Positions 55,301 through 61,816 of a DNA stretch of 64,000 nt are shown piece after piece; within the stretch, counting starts at the first letter, position 1; each line of letters opens with the position of its first letter. A model generated the notes under the pieces. The model did no database searches and was not told the origin of the DNA. It worked only from the letters and a program-made list of their open reading frames with translations. The stretch is from Paulinella micropora (lineage: Eukaryota > Cercozoa > Imbricatea > Euglyphida): positions 515,037 through 579,036 of the forward strand of contig BJOX01000172.1 in the NCBI GenBank assembly GCA_009731375.1, given 5' to 3'. The position numbers and the translations under genes are program-made.

Positions 55301-55907
55301 AGGAGGAGGTGGAGGATTAACTTCTTATTCTATTAGATTTAGAGTAAATGGTTCTTCAACGAGTGGTTTCATATGGGAGAATAATTCAAATACTGCTTTA
55401 ATGTCATTAAGAGCAAGCGATGGGCAATTATGGGTATTGTCTAATCCAATTCAATATTCAGACAAGAGAAAAAAAGAAGATATAAAGGAATGTTTAGGCT
55501 TAGATTTTATTAATAAGTTAAATCCAGTTTGCTATCGTATGATTGATGACAAAAAGAAATGTAGGACTGGCTTAATAGCACAGGAATTAGAAGAAATACT
55601 AACAGAAATGGATATGCTAGATTTTGGTGGTTTTATAAAAGAAACAATTATGGTTCCGTGTCCAAAGCAAAGAAAAGAATACGAATTGAAAGGTGTGAGT
55701 GTTAATCCAGAAGATGTTAAATGTGTTGATAGTGGTGATGTCGGTTATGGTATAGGTTATTCCGAGTTTATAGCCCCGTTAATTAAGGCCGTTCAACAAT
55801 TATCAGAAAAGGTAGTTAATTTAGAAAAAGAAAATAAAAATCTTATGAATATACTACAAGACCAAGCAAACCAACTAGCCGAAATCCGAGCAGTCGTATT
55901 TCCTTAA
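52380..55907 (+). CDS. Fibre-like protein with S74 intramolecular chaperone (5' partial)
   Basis: At least 1,175 residues, rich in Asn/Thr/Ser/Gly, probably an elongated beta-structured virion fibre. Repeats are evident: VDGVDVSALDTSVVKLTGDQ is followed by TI(T/A)G(N/T)K(T/K)F three times (about 52885, 53330, 53480); DGQNVKL-x3-QTI-x-G occurs twice (about 53840, 54190); LITANAGITYTGTL occurs twice (about 54740, 55090). The C-terminus has SDKRKKEDIKECLGLDFINK and RTGLIAQELEEIL, the Peptidase_S74 chaperone signature with the Ser-Lys dyad in SDxRxK. It ends in a coiled coil (VVNLEKENKNLMNIL). By family, the chaperone trimerises the fibre and cleaves itself off. Probable host-attachment protein. 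Confidence 0.85.
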   Translation, partial: NLIDTNISAPTVGQYLTYNDVDGKWRNTTIGSIDTLTDVVITAPVAMNSYLTYNSINWVNKTFPINVDEFGNISMGGNLNITGVNLLNTKDVDTWISEHEDNNDKVSADGSIDTHSDCTITTPTNNQLLIYSTGQWRNTNSPFLRLDGLAMMFGDLNMGGFNIANVGNVDGVDVSALDTSVVKLTGDQTITGNKTFTTYVGVKDSNPLNTGKLFFNYNNNMGSIYSSEAGGATGYPLSFVGSSILFAPTTGGGMTLTNNVLNFNSTTAISGLPAPFYDNDASTKAYTDTKLAKDGTTAMTGSLNMGGFSITNVSNVDGIDVSALDTSVVKLTGDQTIAGTKTFSNIINAIAGIDMKSQNITNVNLVDGVDVSALDTSVVKLTGDQTIAGNKKFTSTLEVSGSSNPTTFDGIGIAFDTKIGMIAAQKTATATWYPIQITGSYVELYSGNNVIITATGTTLSLNNNKITNLATPSATTDGANKSYVDTLDGQNVKLTANQTIAGIKTYSSGVEITGNSINSTTKGTFIVFNSTSNIGSIASLDMKTATYYNFEISAKKISFIIDGTIVGWVNASGLDCNSSKIANLGTPTLATDGATKGYADTLDGQNVKLSTDQTITGSKTFNGASTVIKYLTLTNNADFNNQTITNGGNITYNGARILNQNGGDIFFSQTSGDYQYFLFTLNTATSGTANQRGYVFTNVASDVKGAGLYISKLLDNKSASSDIVRFNNAGGMRFYGALDMNSNNITNGGTITGTTITSTAGISTTTLTASGLITANASISTTTATASGLITANAGITYTGTLTSATNTSGAKIGVQGITDGTNAKGIFLWDTTNTSWGIYAASGGALNTRSLANGLAVSGNDFSSYSFRFRVANDSTMGFVWENSAEQLLMSLNGANGTLWTKGLITANAGITYTGTLTTASASTNGAKIAIQGQTDGTNARGIFVWDIGDSNWGIYMSQSGANKSLSGGTAPAGGGGGLTSYSIRFRVNGSSTSGFIWENNSNTALMSLRASDGQLWVLSNPIQYSDKRKKEDIKECLGLDFINKLNPVCYRMIDDKKKCRTGLIAQELEEILTEMDMLDFGGFIKETIMVPCPKQRKEYELKGVSVNPEDVKCVDSGDVGYGIGYSEFIAPLIKAVQQLSEKVVNLEKENKNLMNILQDQANQLAEIRAVVFP

Positions 55908-55910
55908 TAT

Positions 55911-55951
55911 TTTTAGAATAAGCGAGAGTGAAACGAAGCGCAATTCTAAAA
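55911..55951 (+). terminator. Inverted repeat TTTTAGAAT/ATTCTAAAA at gene junction
   Basis: TTTTAGAAT (55911-55919) pairs with ATTCTAAAA (55943-55951) across a 23-nt loop. It lies between the fibre stop codon and the next ATG, whose A is the last base of the arm. The same pair recurs at 58888-58955. Confidence 0.6.
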
Positions 55952-56301
55952 TGCCCCCTAGATTACACCCACCACCGCCAGTCATTGAAATAGACGGCGA
56001 ACTAACACCAGAGTTGAAAAATAGAGTTTTAGACATTTCATTGAAGAATGAGGAAAAAAAAGTAGAGCACGAATTGGAAGATAACTGGAATTGTTGTTGT
56101 ATAACAAACAGACCGACAGACAGCCGACTTATTAAATACTTATTTCAAATGGGTATCATTATTGCCATAGTCTCGTTAGCAATCGTAAAACTTTCAAACC
56201 ATAATCTTGATTGTAATCAAACTAATGTCTATGTGGGACTCATTTCGTTGATGGTCGGTATCGTTTTACCTTCTCCAAGTTCTGGGGGTGGTAAGAAGTA
56301 A
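55951..56301 (+). CDS. Viral two-TM membrane protein
   Basis: 116 residues. A proline-rich start (MPPRLHPPPPVIEIDGEL), an acidic/basic linker, a Cys cluster (NCCC), then two hydrophobic segments (about 70-86, MGIIIAIVSLAIVKL; about 94-109, YVGLISLMVGIVLPSP) joined by a short loop, and a Gly/Lys tail. Small double-TM proteins with a GLI...G..LPSP-like second helix occur in virophages and polinton-like viruses (from memory). Could be an inner-membrane virion protein. Its stop is 1 nt from the end of the convergent GIY-YIG gene. Confidence 0.65.
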   Translation: MPPRLHPPPPVIEIDGELTPELKNRVLDISLKNEEKKVEHELEDNWNCCCITNRPTDSRLIKYLFQMGIIIAIVSLAIVKLSNHNLDCNQTNVYVGLISLMVGIVLPSPSSGGGKK

Positions 56302-56302
56302 A

Positions 56303-56901
56303 TTAAAAACCAAAAGAGGATAATCCGATCATATTGTCATAATGTATTTCCTTTGATTTATGAGGCGATAAACTATGTACTGACAAAATTGAACCACACT
56401 CACAAGTGATTTTTTTTTGTCTTATTTCTTTATAATAATCTTTTTTCTTTTTTAACAAATATTCTTTATTCCGTTCTCTGTATCCTTTCATGTTCTGTGA
56501 TAATTGCTCTTTATTTTCTTCGTAGTATCCTTTCATTTTCTGTGTTAAATGTTCTTTATTTTTTTCATTGTATTTTTTCATTTTTTGCATTATTTGTTCT
56601 TTGTTATCTTGATAATATTCATCTTTGGTTCTTCTTACTATTATTTTATTTACACAATTTTCTGTTTGTCTAATACGTTCACCTTCTCTTTTCTCAAGTT
56701 CCATTTTGTTATTACAAGGAAATTCTTCAATTAATTCAATATAAGCATCATCATATTTGACGATTTCAAAAGAAGAAACATAATTAAATTTTCCATTCAT
56801 CCAACATTTATATTCTCTTTTATGAGAATAAAGTCTTTTGTATAATGGTTGAGCGGTTGAACCAATATACACCTGATCCGTTTGGTACGCCCTGATAGCA
56901 T
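56303..56901 (-). CDS. GIY-YIG endonuclease with CxCG zinc finger (5' end in gap)
   Basis: On the - strand after the N gap: YQTDQVYIGSTAQPLYKRLY contains the YIG motif and the catalytic-type Arg; ELEKREGERI supplies the conserved Glu. The first GIY motif should be in the gap or just before it. The middle has four degenerate repeats of the type NKE-x3-QKMK-x-YYEE. The end, ITCECGSILSVHSLSPHK then EIH, is the same CxCG...H module as in two small viral ORFs. It is the only clear - strand gene in the viral part. GIY-YIG nucleases nick or cut DNA; this may be a selfish or recombination nuclease. Confidence 0.8.
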
Positions 56902-56992
56902 NNNNNNNNNNNNNNNNNNNNNNNNNNNNNNNNNNNNNNNNNNNNNNNNNNNNNNNNNNNNNNNNNNNNNNNNNNNNNNNNNNNNNNNNNNN

Positions 56993-57190
56993 TGAGCAAA
57001 TTAAAGGAATGGCTTCATCAAAACTAACACACCAATCACTCATGGGCTTATACACACATATAAATTTACTTTCTATTCCTTGCTTTATACAATAAGCACA
57101 ACTCTCATTCTTTTTTTCGCTTATCCGTGAGTAAAAGTCGCAGGCCGTCCGTCCTAACACAGACCACATAAATAATAATATTAATAACAT
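56993..57190 (-). CDS. Cys-containing ORF with signal-like N-terminus (uncertain)
   Basis: 66 codons upstream of the gap, starting MLLILLFMWSVLG (hydrophobic, signal-peptide-like) and containing CAYCIKQGIESKFICVYKPM. It shares a frame with the GIY-YIG region only across 91 N, so it may be a separate gene. A DNA-binding nuclease would not be expected to start with a signal peptide, which favours separation. Confidence 0.35.
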
Positions 57191-57214
57191 AATATATTAC
57201 ACAATATATAAACA

Positions 57215-57577
57215 ATGTCGGAGCACAAATACCAAAAGATTATTTTTCTGAGCAATGATTTTGCTGGAGGAAGCAAAACATTTAATAAAAATATCCAAAT
57301 GTCATTCACACCCACCAAAATGAATGTTAAGTTTATCCACTATATGAACGACCAGACCGAAACCAAAACCAGAATTCTTTACATGGACAGAATTGGAATT
57401 ATTGGAACATTTGCGGACAGCACCACAGCAAACATTTCAAATCTCGGGTATAATTTGGGTGTCGTCGGATGGACTGACGGACAATATACATTTAAAGTCC
57501 TTGAAACCGACAGCGGAAATATTGACACAGGAAATTTAGCGGGCCGAATTGTTGTGTGCCTAGAATTCCTCGCTTAG
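57215..57577 (+). CDS. Viral small protein, unknown (probably beta-rich)
   Basis: 120 residues starting MSEHKYQKIIFLSNDFAGGS. Alternating hydrophobic/polar pattern (KTRILYMDRIGIIGTFA, LAGRIVVCLEFLA) suggests beta structure. It lies 9 nt before the packaging ATPase and is probably expressed with the morphogenesis genes. A virion component is plausible; not recognised. Confidence 0.6.
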   Translation: MSEHKYQKIIFLSNDFAGGSKTFNKNIQMSFTPTKMNVKFIHYMNDQTETKTRILYMDRIGIIGTFADSTTANISNLGYNLGVVGWTDGQYTFKVLETDSGNIDTGNLAGRIVVCLEFLA

Positions 57578-57586
57578 AATATAGCA

Positions 57587-58408
57587 ATGGAAAAGATTAA
57601 CAATGTCAAAGTTAAGCCCGTGAAGCAGGATGGAAACGGAGATAAAAAAGCAAAAGGTTATAAATTATTCAATGAGCCGTATGCTAACATATTTCTACTT
57701 GCTAGTAAGAAGAGCGGTAAGACGACAGCACTCTTTGAAATACTGAAACGGACAACAGACAGAAAAACCCGTATTGTCATTATTGCTTCAACAATACACA
57801 AGGACTACATTTATAAAGCGATGGTAAAGCACTTTAAGAACAGAGGCAACCCGATGGCAATATATACCTTTCTTAAATCAGATGGTGTAAATGTTATTGA
57901 TTATGAGTTAGACAAACTGAACAGACATGACGAGCAACACGAAGGAGAAGTAAAACAAGACAAAGAAGAAATAGAGAAGCCACAATTTTTATACTTTGGA
58001 AAAGAAGAAAAAAAGAAACAGAGCACCGCAGAGGTAAAAGAAAGGCCGAGTAAATATATATCTCCAGAGGTTGTTTTTGTTTTGGACGATTTAGGGAGTG
58101 GATTAAGAGACAAGTCCGTAAGTGATTTGTTAAAAAAGAATAGGCACTATAAATCAAAGGTGATTATGTCTAGTCAGTATTTGAACGACCTACGGCCAGA
58201 AGCAATTAAGCAGTTAGATTATCTATTAATCTTTCCGGGGCAATCTCAGGACAAAATGGAACTCGTGTATAAACACTTAGACTTATCTTTTGACTTTGAT
58301 TACTTTCTTCAAAAGTATCACGAAGCAACAAAGGAGAGATTTAATTTTCTTTATGTTTCAAGTGTTGATGATGAGTTAAGAAAAAATTTTGCTTGTCGCA
58401 TGCGATAG
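57587..58408 (+). CDS. Genome-packaging ATPase (FtsK-HerA/A32-like)
   Basis: 273 residues. A modified Walker A lies at residues 39-46 (ASKKSGKT, with Ala for the usual first Gly) after a beta strand (NIFLLA). Walker B is VVFVLDDLGSG with D167/D168. A later SSQYLNDLRPE fits the sensor-type segment of A32-like ATPases. Its length fits virophage and polinton-like virus packaging ATPases. Role: ATP-driven translocation of viral DNA into the capsid. An acidic/Lys insertion (EGEVKQDKEEIEKPQ) separates the two halves. It overlaps nothing and is followed by a strong hairpin. Confidence 0.9.
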   Translation: MEKINNVKVKPVKQDGNGDKKAKGYKLFNEPYANIFLLASKKSGKTTALFEILKRTTDRKTRIVIIASTIHKDYIYKAMVKHFKNRGNPMAIYTFLKSDGVNVIDYELDKLNRHDEQHEGEVKQDKEEIEKPQFLYFGKEEKKKQSTAEVKERPSKYISPEVVFVLDDLGSGLRDKSVSDLLKKNRHYKSKVIMSSQYLNDLRPEAIKQLDYLLIFPGQSQDKMELVYKHLDLSFDFDYFLQKYHEATKERFNFLYVSSVDDELRKNFACRMR

Positions 58409-58412
58409 GCTA

Positions 58413-58433
58413 TTGGAGATTTACAATCTCCAA
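58413..58433 (+). terminator. Strong hairpin after ATPase gene, flanked by direct repeats
   Basis: TTGGAGATT-TAC-AATCTCCAA begins 5 nt after the stop. Either side carries AAAAATTTTGCTT(G/A)TCG (58382-58398 and 58432-58449), so the hairpin sits inside a 17-bp direct repeat, the left copy of which is the end of the coding sequence. Confidence 0.6.
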
Positions 58434-58487
58434 AAATTTTGCTTATCGGTTGAAATAATATTTTTATATAATTATTTTTTTAAAATC

Positions 58488-58499
58488 TTTCTAATATAT
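58488..58499 (+). promoter_or_regulatory. Candidate viral promoter motif TTTCTAATATAT
   Basis: The identical 12-mer occurs here, running into the ATG of the basic protein gene, and at 60861-60872 upstream of the penton gene. A late-promoter role is inferred only from position and repetition. Confidence 0.4.
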
Positions 58500-58809
58500 G
58501 CCAGTATCGCCAGTGATAATTTCACAACCATCAGGATATAACATCGGATACAATCCATCAATGCCACAGAAGGGAGGAAAAAAGAAAACTAAGAAGAAGG
58601 GATGTGGGCAAAAGGGAGGAAAGATTAACTGGGCAAAGGTCGGAAAAACCGCAATGGCCGTTGATAAATTTCTTCGCGGTAATAAGTTAATCTCAAGGAC
58701 TGCGGGAGCATTAAGTAGTGTCGGGGTGCCTTACGCTGGTAGTGTTGGTGCTGTAGCATCAAGACTGGGGTATGGTAAGCAACGAGGAGGTGCTGTAAAG
58801 TTTCATTAA
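58498..58809 (+). CDS. Viral basic Gly/Lys-rich protein (possible core protein)
   Basis: 103 residues with a basic cluster (KGGKKKTKKKGCGQKGGK, about residues 25-43), then a small-residue stretch (AGALSSVGVPYAGSVGAV) and a C-terminal GYGKQRGGAVKFH. The composition fits a DNA-condensing or membrane-active capsid core peptide, as in adenovirus-like morphogenesis modules, but homology is not shown. It lies between ATPase and protease, in the structural cluster. Confidence 0.6.
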   Translation: MPVSPVIISQPSGYNIGYNPSMPQKGGKKKTKKKGCGQKGGKINWAKVGKTAMAVDKFLRGNKLISRTAGALSSVGVPYAGSVGAVASRLGYGKQRGGAVKFH

Positions 58810-58887
58810 ATGATGATATTTTGTTCTGACTGCCGTCATCACAAAACATCGATGACCATTATTTTTTTCCAAAATAAAAAAACGATG

Positions 58888-58955
58888 TTTTAGAATATAG
58901 ATTCAACTTGTTGAATCCGTAGCAAGAATGCGAAGCATGAAGCGCCATTCTAAAA
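58888..58955 (+). terminator. Second TTTTAGAAT/ATTCTAAAA inverted repeat with nested hairpin
   Basis: TTTTAGAAT (58888-58896) and ATTCTAAAA (58947-58955) are identical to the arms at 55911-55951. Inside lies GATTCAAC-TT-GTTGAATC (about 58900-58917). The right arm overlaps the first codons of the protease gene. Confidence 0.6.
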
Positions 58956-60853
58956 TATCAAAGGTAAGACCCCCGCGGGTTTATAGGAATAAGAGCGGGA
59001 GACCATATATTATCCAGAAGGGCAAAAAATATTATCTTAATTTTGGTAAGAAAACAAATGATATGAGCACACTTCAAATCGTTAAGTTGTTTTTGAAATA
59101 TATTGGTAAGCCGAGGCCACAAAGGCAGGGTCGCAAACCAAGAGAAAAAATAATCAAATCTGATTTCAATCGTCTTGAACACGAGAACAGAAACCAGATA
59201 CAAAGCAACTTACAAAAGAAATATGAGTTAATACATGACGAGGAAGAAAAGGAAAAGAAGAAGAGGGATGAGATGGAAGAAGAAAAGAAAAGGCTAGAAC
59301 GAAAAGACGTAGCAGATGCTAAGGAAAGGCAGGATGAGTTAGCAAGGATACACCGCAATGAACTATCCGATATCAAGGAACGACAAGAACAAAAAGACAG
59401 AGAACTAAGAAGGGAGCAAAAACTCATAGATGATGTAAAATATGAAGAAGATAGAAAAAATAGAATACAAGCATTACCACCGCCACCGCAATATCAATAT
59501 ATTATGCCACCACAACAGGAACAACAAGCACAACAGACGCTACAACAGGGGCAACCACAGACAGAGATAAAAATTAAACCGAATAAAGAATTTGAAGCCG
59601 ATAAAAATTTAATCATAAATTCTGGAGTTTTTACTCAAGCAGATATAAATAATTGGGTTCCTAGCAAAATACAAAGTATAGCAGAAAGCATAAAACAATT
59701 TCAAGAACAAAAACTGACAATAGACCAAATGAAAAAATCGCTAGGAGCACAAGAATCATTAAATAAAAATATAGGAAATAAACTAGAGATGGCTAAATAT
59801 GAAGCGATGTTGAAAAGTGCTTTAACTAATGCGAATATTGAAAAAAAACTATCCGTCCAAATTCTTGGCGATGCTCTCAAAGAAAAACTTGAAAAAGAAG
59901 GACATGATGTTAAAGGATGGACACATAATAAAAGGTCTATCTGGATTGTTAAAAAAATTATTGAACATAAAATAGATGTAGGAGATAAAAAGGATGAAGT
60001 AAAAAAGAAATTGGCGGAATATTTGGGCTTACAAACTGGAACTGGCTTAGAAGATTTGATTAATAAAGTGTTTTCCGTAGAAAATATTAAAAAGTATCTA
60101 TCACGAAAAGACTGGACACATTCAATGAGAAAAAAAGATTATGTTAATGCCCTTATAAATAAATATAGAAATGAACAGCAACCAGAGGAGACGACACCCA
60201 CGAGAACAAGTTCTGCGGAGCAGAACATCGTGGCAAAGCCACTCATCGCGGAGACGCCACAGCAACCACAGCCAGAGGAGCCACAGCAAGATGAGCGAAG
60301 CGATTTGGAGGGGTTTGTCCCATCACAACAAGAGCCACCGCCAGACGAACAACAGGGTGAGGGGCGGGGACTAATGACTTATGAAATAGACGACATAATG
60401 AAAAAATATGGATGGTATCTCGGAGCGATAGCCAGTGATGAAATCTACAAACTAAATCCAGAAAAAAGAAAGCGATACGGATTTATTATGAATTTGGACA
60501 ATCACAAACAAGCGGGGTCTCATTGGATTGCAATATGGGTAAGTCTAGATAAAGACAGGAGTGTTGAAGTGTATGACCCTTTGGCTGAATATCAACCGAC
60601 TGAAGACTTTCAACAACAAATGAAACAACTAATAGATAAAAGCCACCCAGATAGTTATTTGTTAATGAAGGTTAATCAAGTGAAAGAGCAGAGTGATACT
60701 TCGGACACGTGTGGATGGTTTGCTATGAGGTTTTTAATGGAGCGAGCGAAAGGTATTAAATTTAAATTTGCCAGCGGTTATACAGATTTAAAAGAAGACG
60801 AAGCAGAAAAGTTAAAATCACAGAATGGTTATGGATTTGACACCTTTTTGTAA
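58928..60853 (+). CDS. Adenain/Ulp1-like cysteine protease with long N-terminal region
   Basis: 641 residues. The C-terminal domain (from about residue 483) has the catalytic order of adenovirus-type maturation proteases: His532 in GSHWIAIW, Asp550 in VYDPL, Gln588 seven residues before the nucleophile, and Cys595 in SDTCGWFAMRF. The N-terminal 450 residues are extra: a basic start (RVYRNKSGRPYIIQKGKKYY), a long charged coiled coil (about 100-175), a Pro/Gln linker (PPPPQYQYIMPPQQEQQ), and helical segments. Presumed role: cleaving capsid precursors during maturation. ATG 58937 (second Met) is an alternative start. Protease, penton and MCP are consecutive, as in virophages and polinton-like viruses. 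Confidence 0.88.
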   Translation: MRSMKRHSKISKVRPPRVYRNKSGRPYIIQKGKKYYLNFGKKTNDMSTLQIVKLFLKYIGKPRPQRQGRKPREKIIKSDFNRLEHENRNQIQSNLQKKYELIHDEEEKEKKKRDEMEEEKKRLERKDVADAKERQDELARIHRNELSDIKERQEQKDRELRREQKLIDDVKYEEDRKNRIQALPPPPQYQYIMPPQQEQQAQQTLQQGQPQTEIKIKPNKEFEADKNLIINSGVFTQADINNWVPSKIQSIAESIKQFQEQKLTIDQMKKSLGAQESLNKNIGNKLEMAKYEAMLKSALTNANIEKKLSVQILGDALKEKLEKEGHDVKGWTHNKRSIWIVKKIIEHKIDVGDKKDEVKKKLAEYLGLQTGTGLEDLINKVFSVENIKKYLSRKDWTHSMRKKDYVNALINKYRNEQQPEETTPTRTSSAEQNIVAKPLIAETPQQPQPEEPQQDERSDLEGFVPSQQEPPPDEQQGEGRGLMTYEIDDIMKKYGWYLGAIASDEIYKLNPEKRKRYGFIMNLDNHKQAGSHWIAIWVSLDKDRSVEVYDPLAEYQPTEDFQQQMKQLIDKSHPDSYLLMKVNQVKEQSDTSDTCGWFAMRFLMERAKGIKFKFASGYTDLKEDEAEKLKSQNGYGFDTFL

Positions 60854-60860
60854 AAGATAT

Positions 60861-60872
60861 TTTCTAATATAT
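60861..60872 (+). promoter_or_regulatory. Candidate viral promoter motif, second copy
   Basis: TTTCTAATATAT, 43 nt upstream of the penton ATG and just after the protease stop. Confidence 0.4.
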
Positions 60873-60915
60873 AGATTTTTGAGGTTGTAGGTGGTTTTTA
60901 TAAAAAGCACCTACG

Positions 60916-61728
60916 ATGGAGTACAAGGGAGGAAGAAGTTCTGGTATCTATTACATAAATAGTAAAAATAGAATAACGGGAACAGACAGCGACTTTACAC
61001 ACGAAGTCAATATGAAGGGGCTAGACAATCCCACACATTGTAAAATTCTTCATATTTATGTGCCGAAATCGTATTACTCTGTGGCTTCACCATATAATAC
61101 TTTTACATTATCCGAAGACGGGTATGAGGCTTTAATTACAATACCTGAGGGCAACTACACAATGAACAACTTAAAAAATAAACTATCTGAGATACTGACG
61201 GCAGAAAGTCCGAATGATTATACTTATGTTGTCTCAAGCAACAATACAAACACAGAAGCGGAGGATGGTAAATTAACATTCAGTGTTTCAAATAACGGAG
61301 GTATTCAACCGCGGTTTATATTTGATGCTGATACACGTATTCATGAGGTTATGGGTTTTGATAGAAATTCAACATATTTCTTTGCTAATGATTTTATTAA
61401 ATCGCCAAATGTAATTATTTTAACTGGTGAAAAAACTCTGTATCTTCAATCGGATTTGGTGAATGAAGGTGATAATCATGTGCTACAAGAAATATACACA
61501 GCCAACGAAATTCCTTTTGGTTCTGTTATCTATGATGGAAGCGGGTCTGAGTATGGTAAAACATTGTCCGCTAATTCAAACAATGTATTCAGGTTTTACT
61601 TGACGGACGAAAACGACCAAGCAATAAATCTTAATGGTTTGGGAATAGTTATGACATTATTGGTTTATCGTGAAACTAATTATTTTAGTTTATTTAATTC
61701 ATTCTTCAATCTGTTGAAAGCGAGGTAA
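60916..61728 (+). CDS. Penton (minor capsid) protein
   Basis: 270 residues. It begins MEYKGGRSSGIYYINSKNRI, then TDSDFTHEVNMKG, HIYVPKSYYSVASPYNTFTL and ITIPEGNYTMNNLKNKLSEI. The pattern S-x-NR...SDF...K..VPKS(Y)Y.V....NTF...(I)PEGNY is what I know from virophage and polinton-like virus penton proteins, which form a single jelly roll at capsid vertices. The C-terminus is LVYRETNYFSLFNSFFNLLK. It lies directly upstream of the MCP gene, the usual pairing. Assignment rests on pattern, length and neighbourhood. Confidence 0.8.
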   Translation: MEYKGGRSSGIYYINSKNRITGTDSDFTHEVNMKGLDNPTHCKILHIYVPKSYYSVASPYNTFTLSEDGYEALITIPEGNYTMNNLKNKLSEILTAESPNDYTYVVSSNNTNTEAEDGKLTFSVSNNGGIQPRFIFDADTRIHEVMGFDRNSTYFFANDFIKSPNVIILTGEKTLYLQSDLVNEGDNHVLQEIYTANEIPFGSVIYDGSGSEYGKTLSANSNNVFRFYLTDENDQAINLNGLGIVMTLLVYRETNYFSLFNSFFNLLKAR

Positions 61729-61816
61729 TTATTTTAATTTTAGAATTATTTATTTTTTTCTATAAATATATTTCGTGTATTAATCAACTTACACTACTTC
61801 AAAAACAAAACAAAAA

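Noticed and set aside
51141-55907. One 1,588-codon ORF covering both sides of the N gap
   Set aside because: Continuity depends on 939 undefined bases. The left part has a zinc-type segment unlike the fibre, so I list two genes.
57894-58157. - strand ORF opposite the ATPase gene
   Set aside because: Shadow of the well-supported + strand ATPase; no recognisable motifs.
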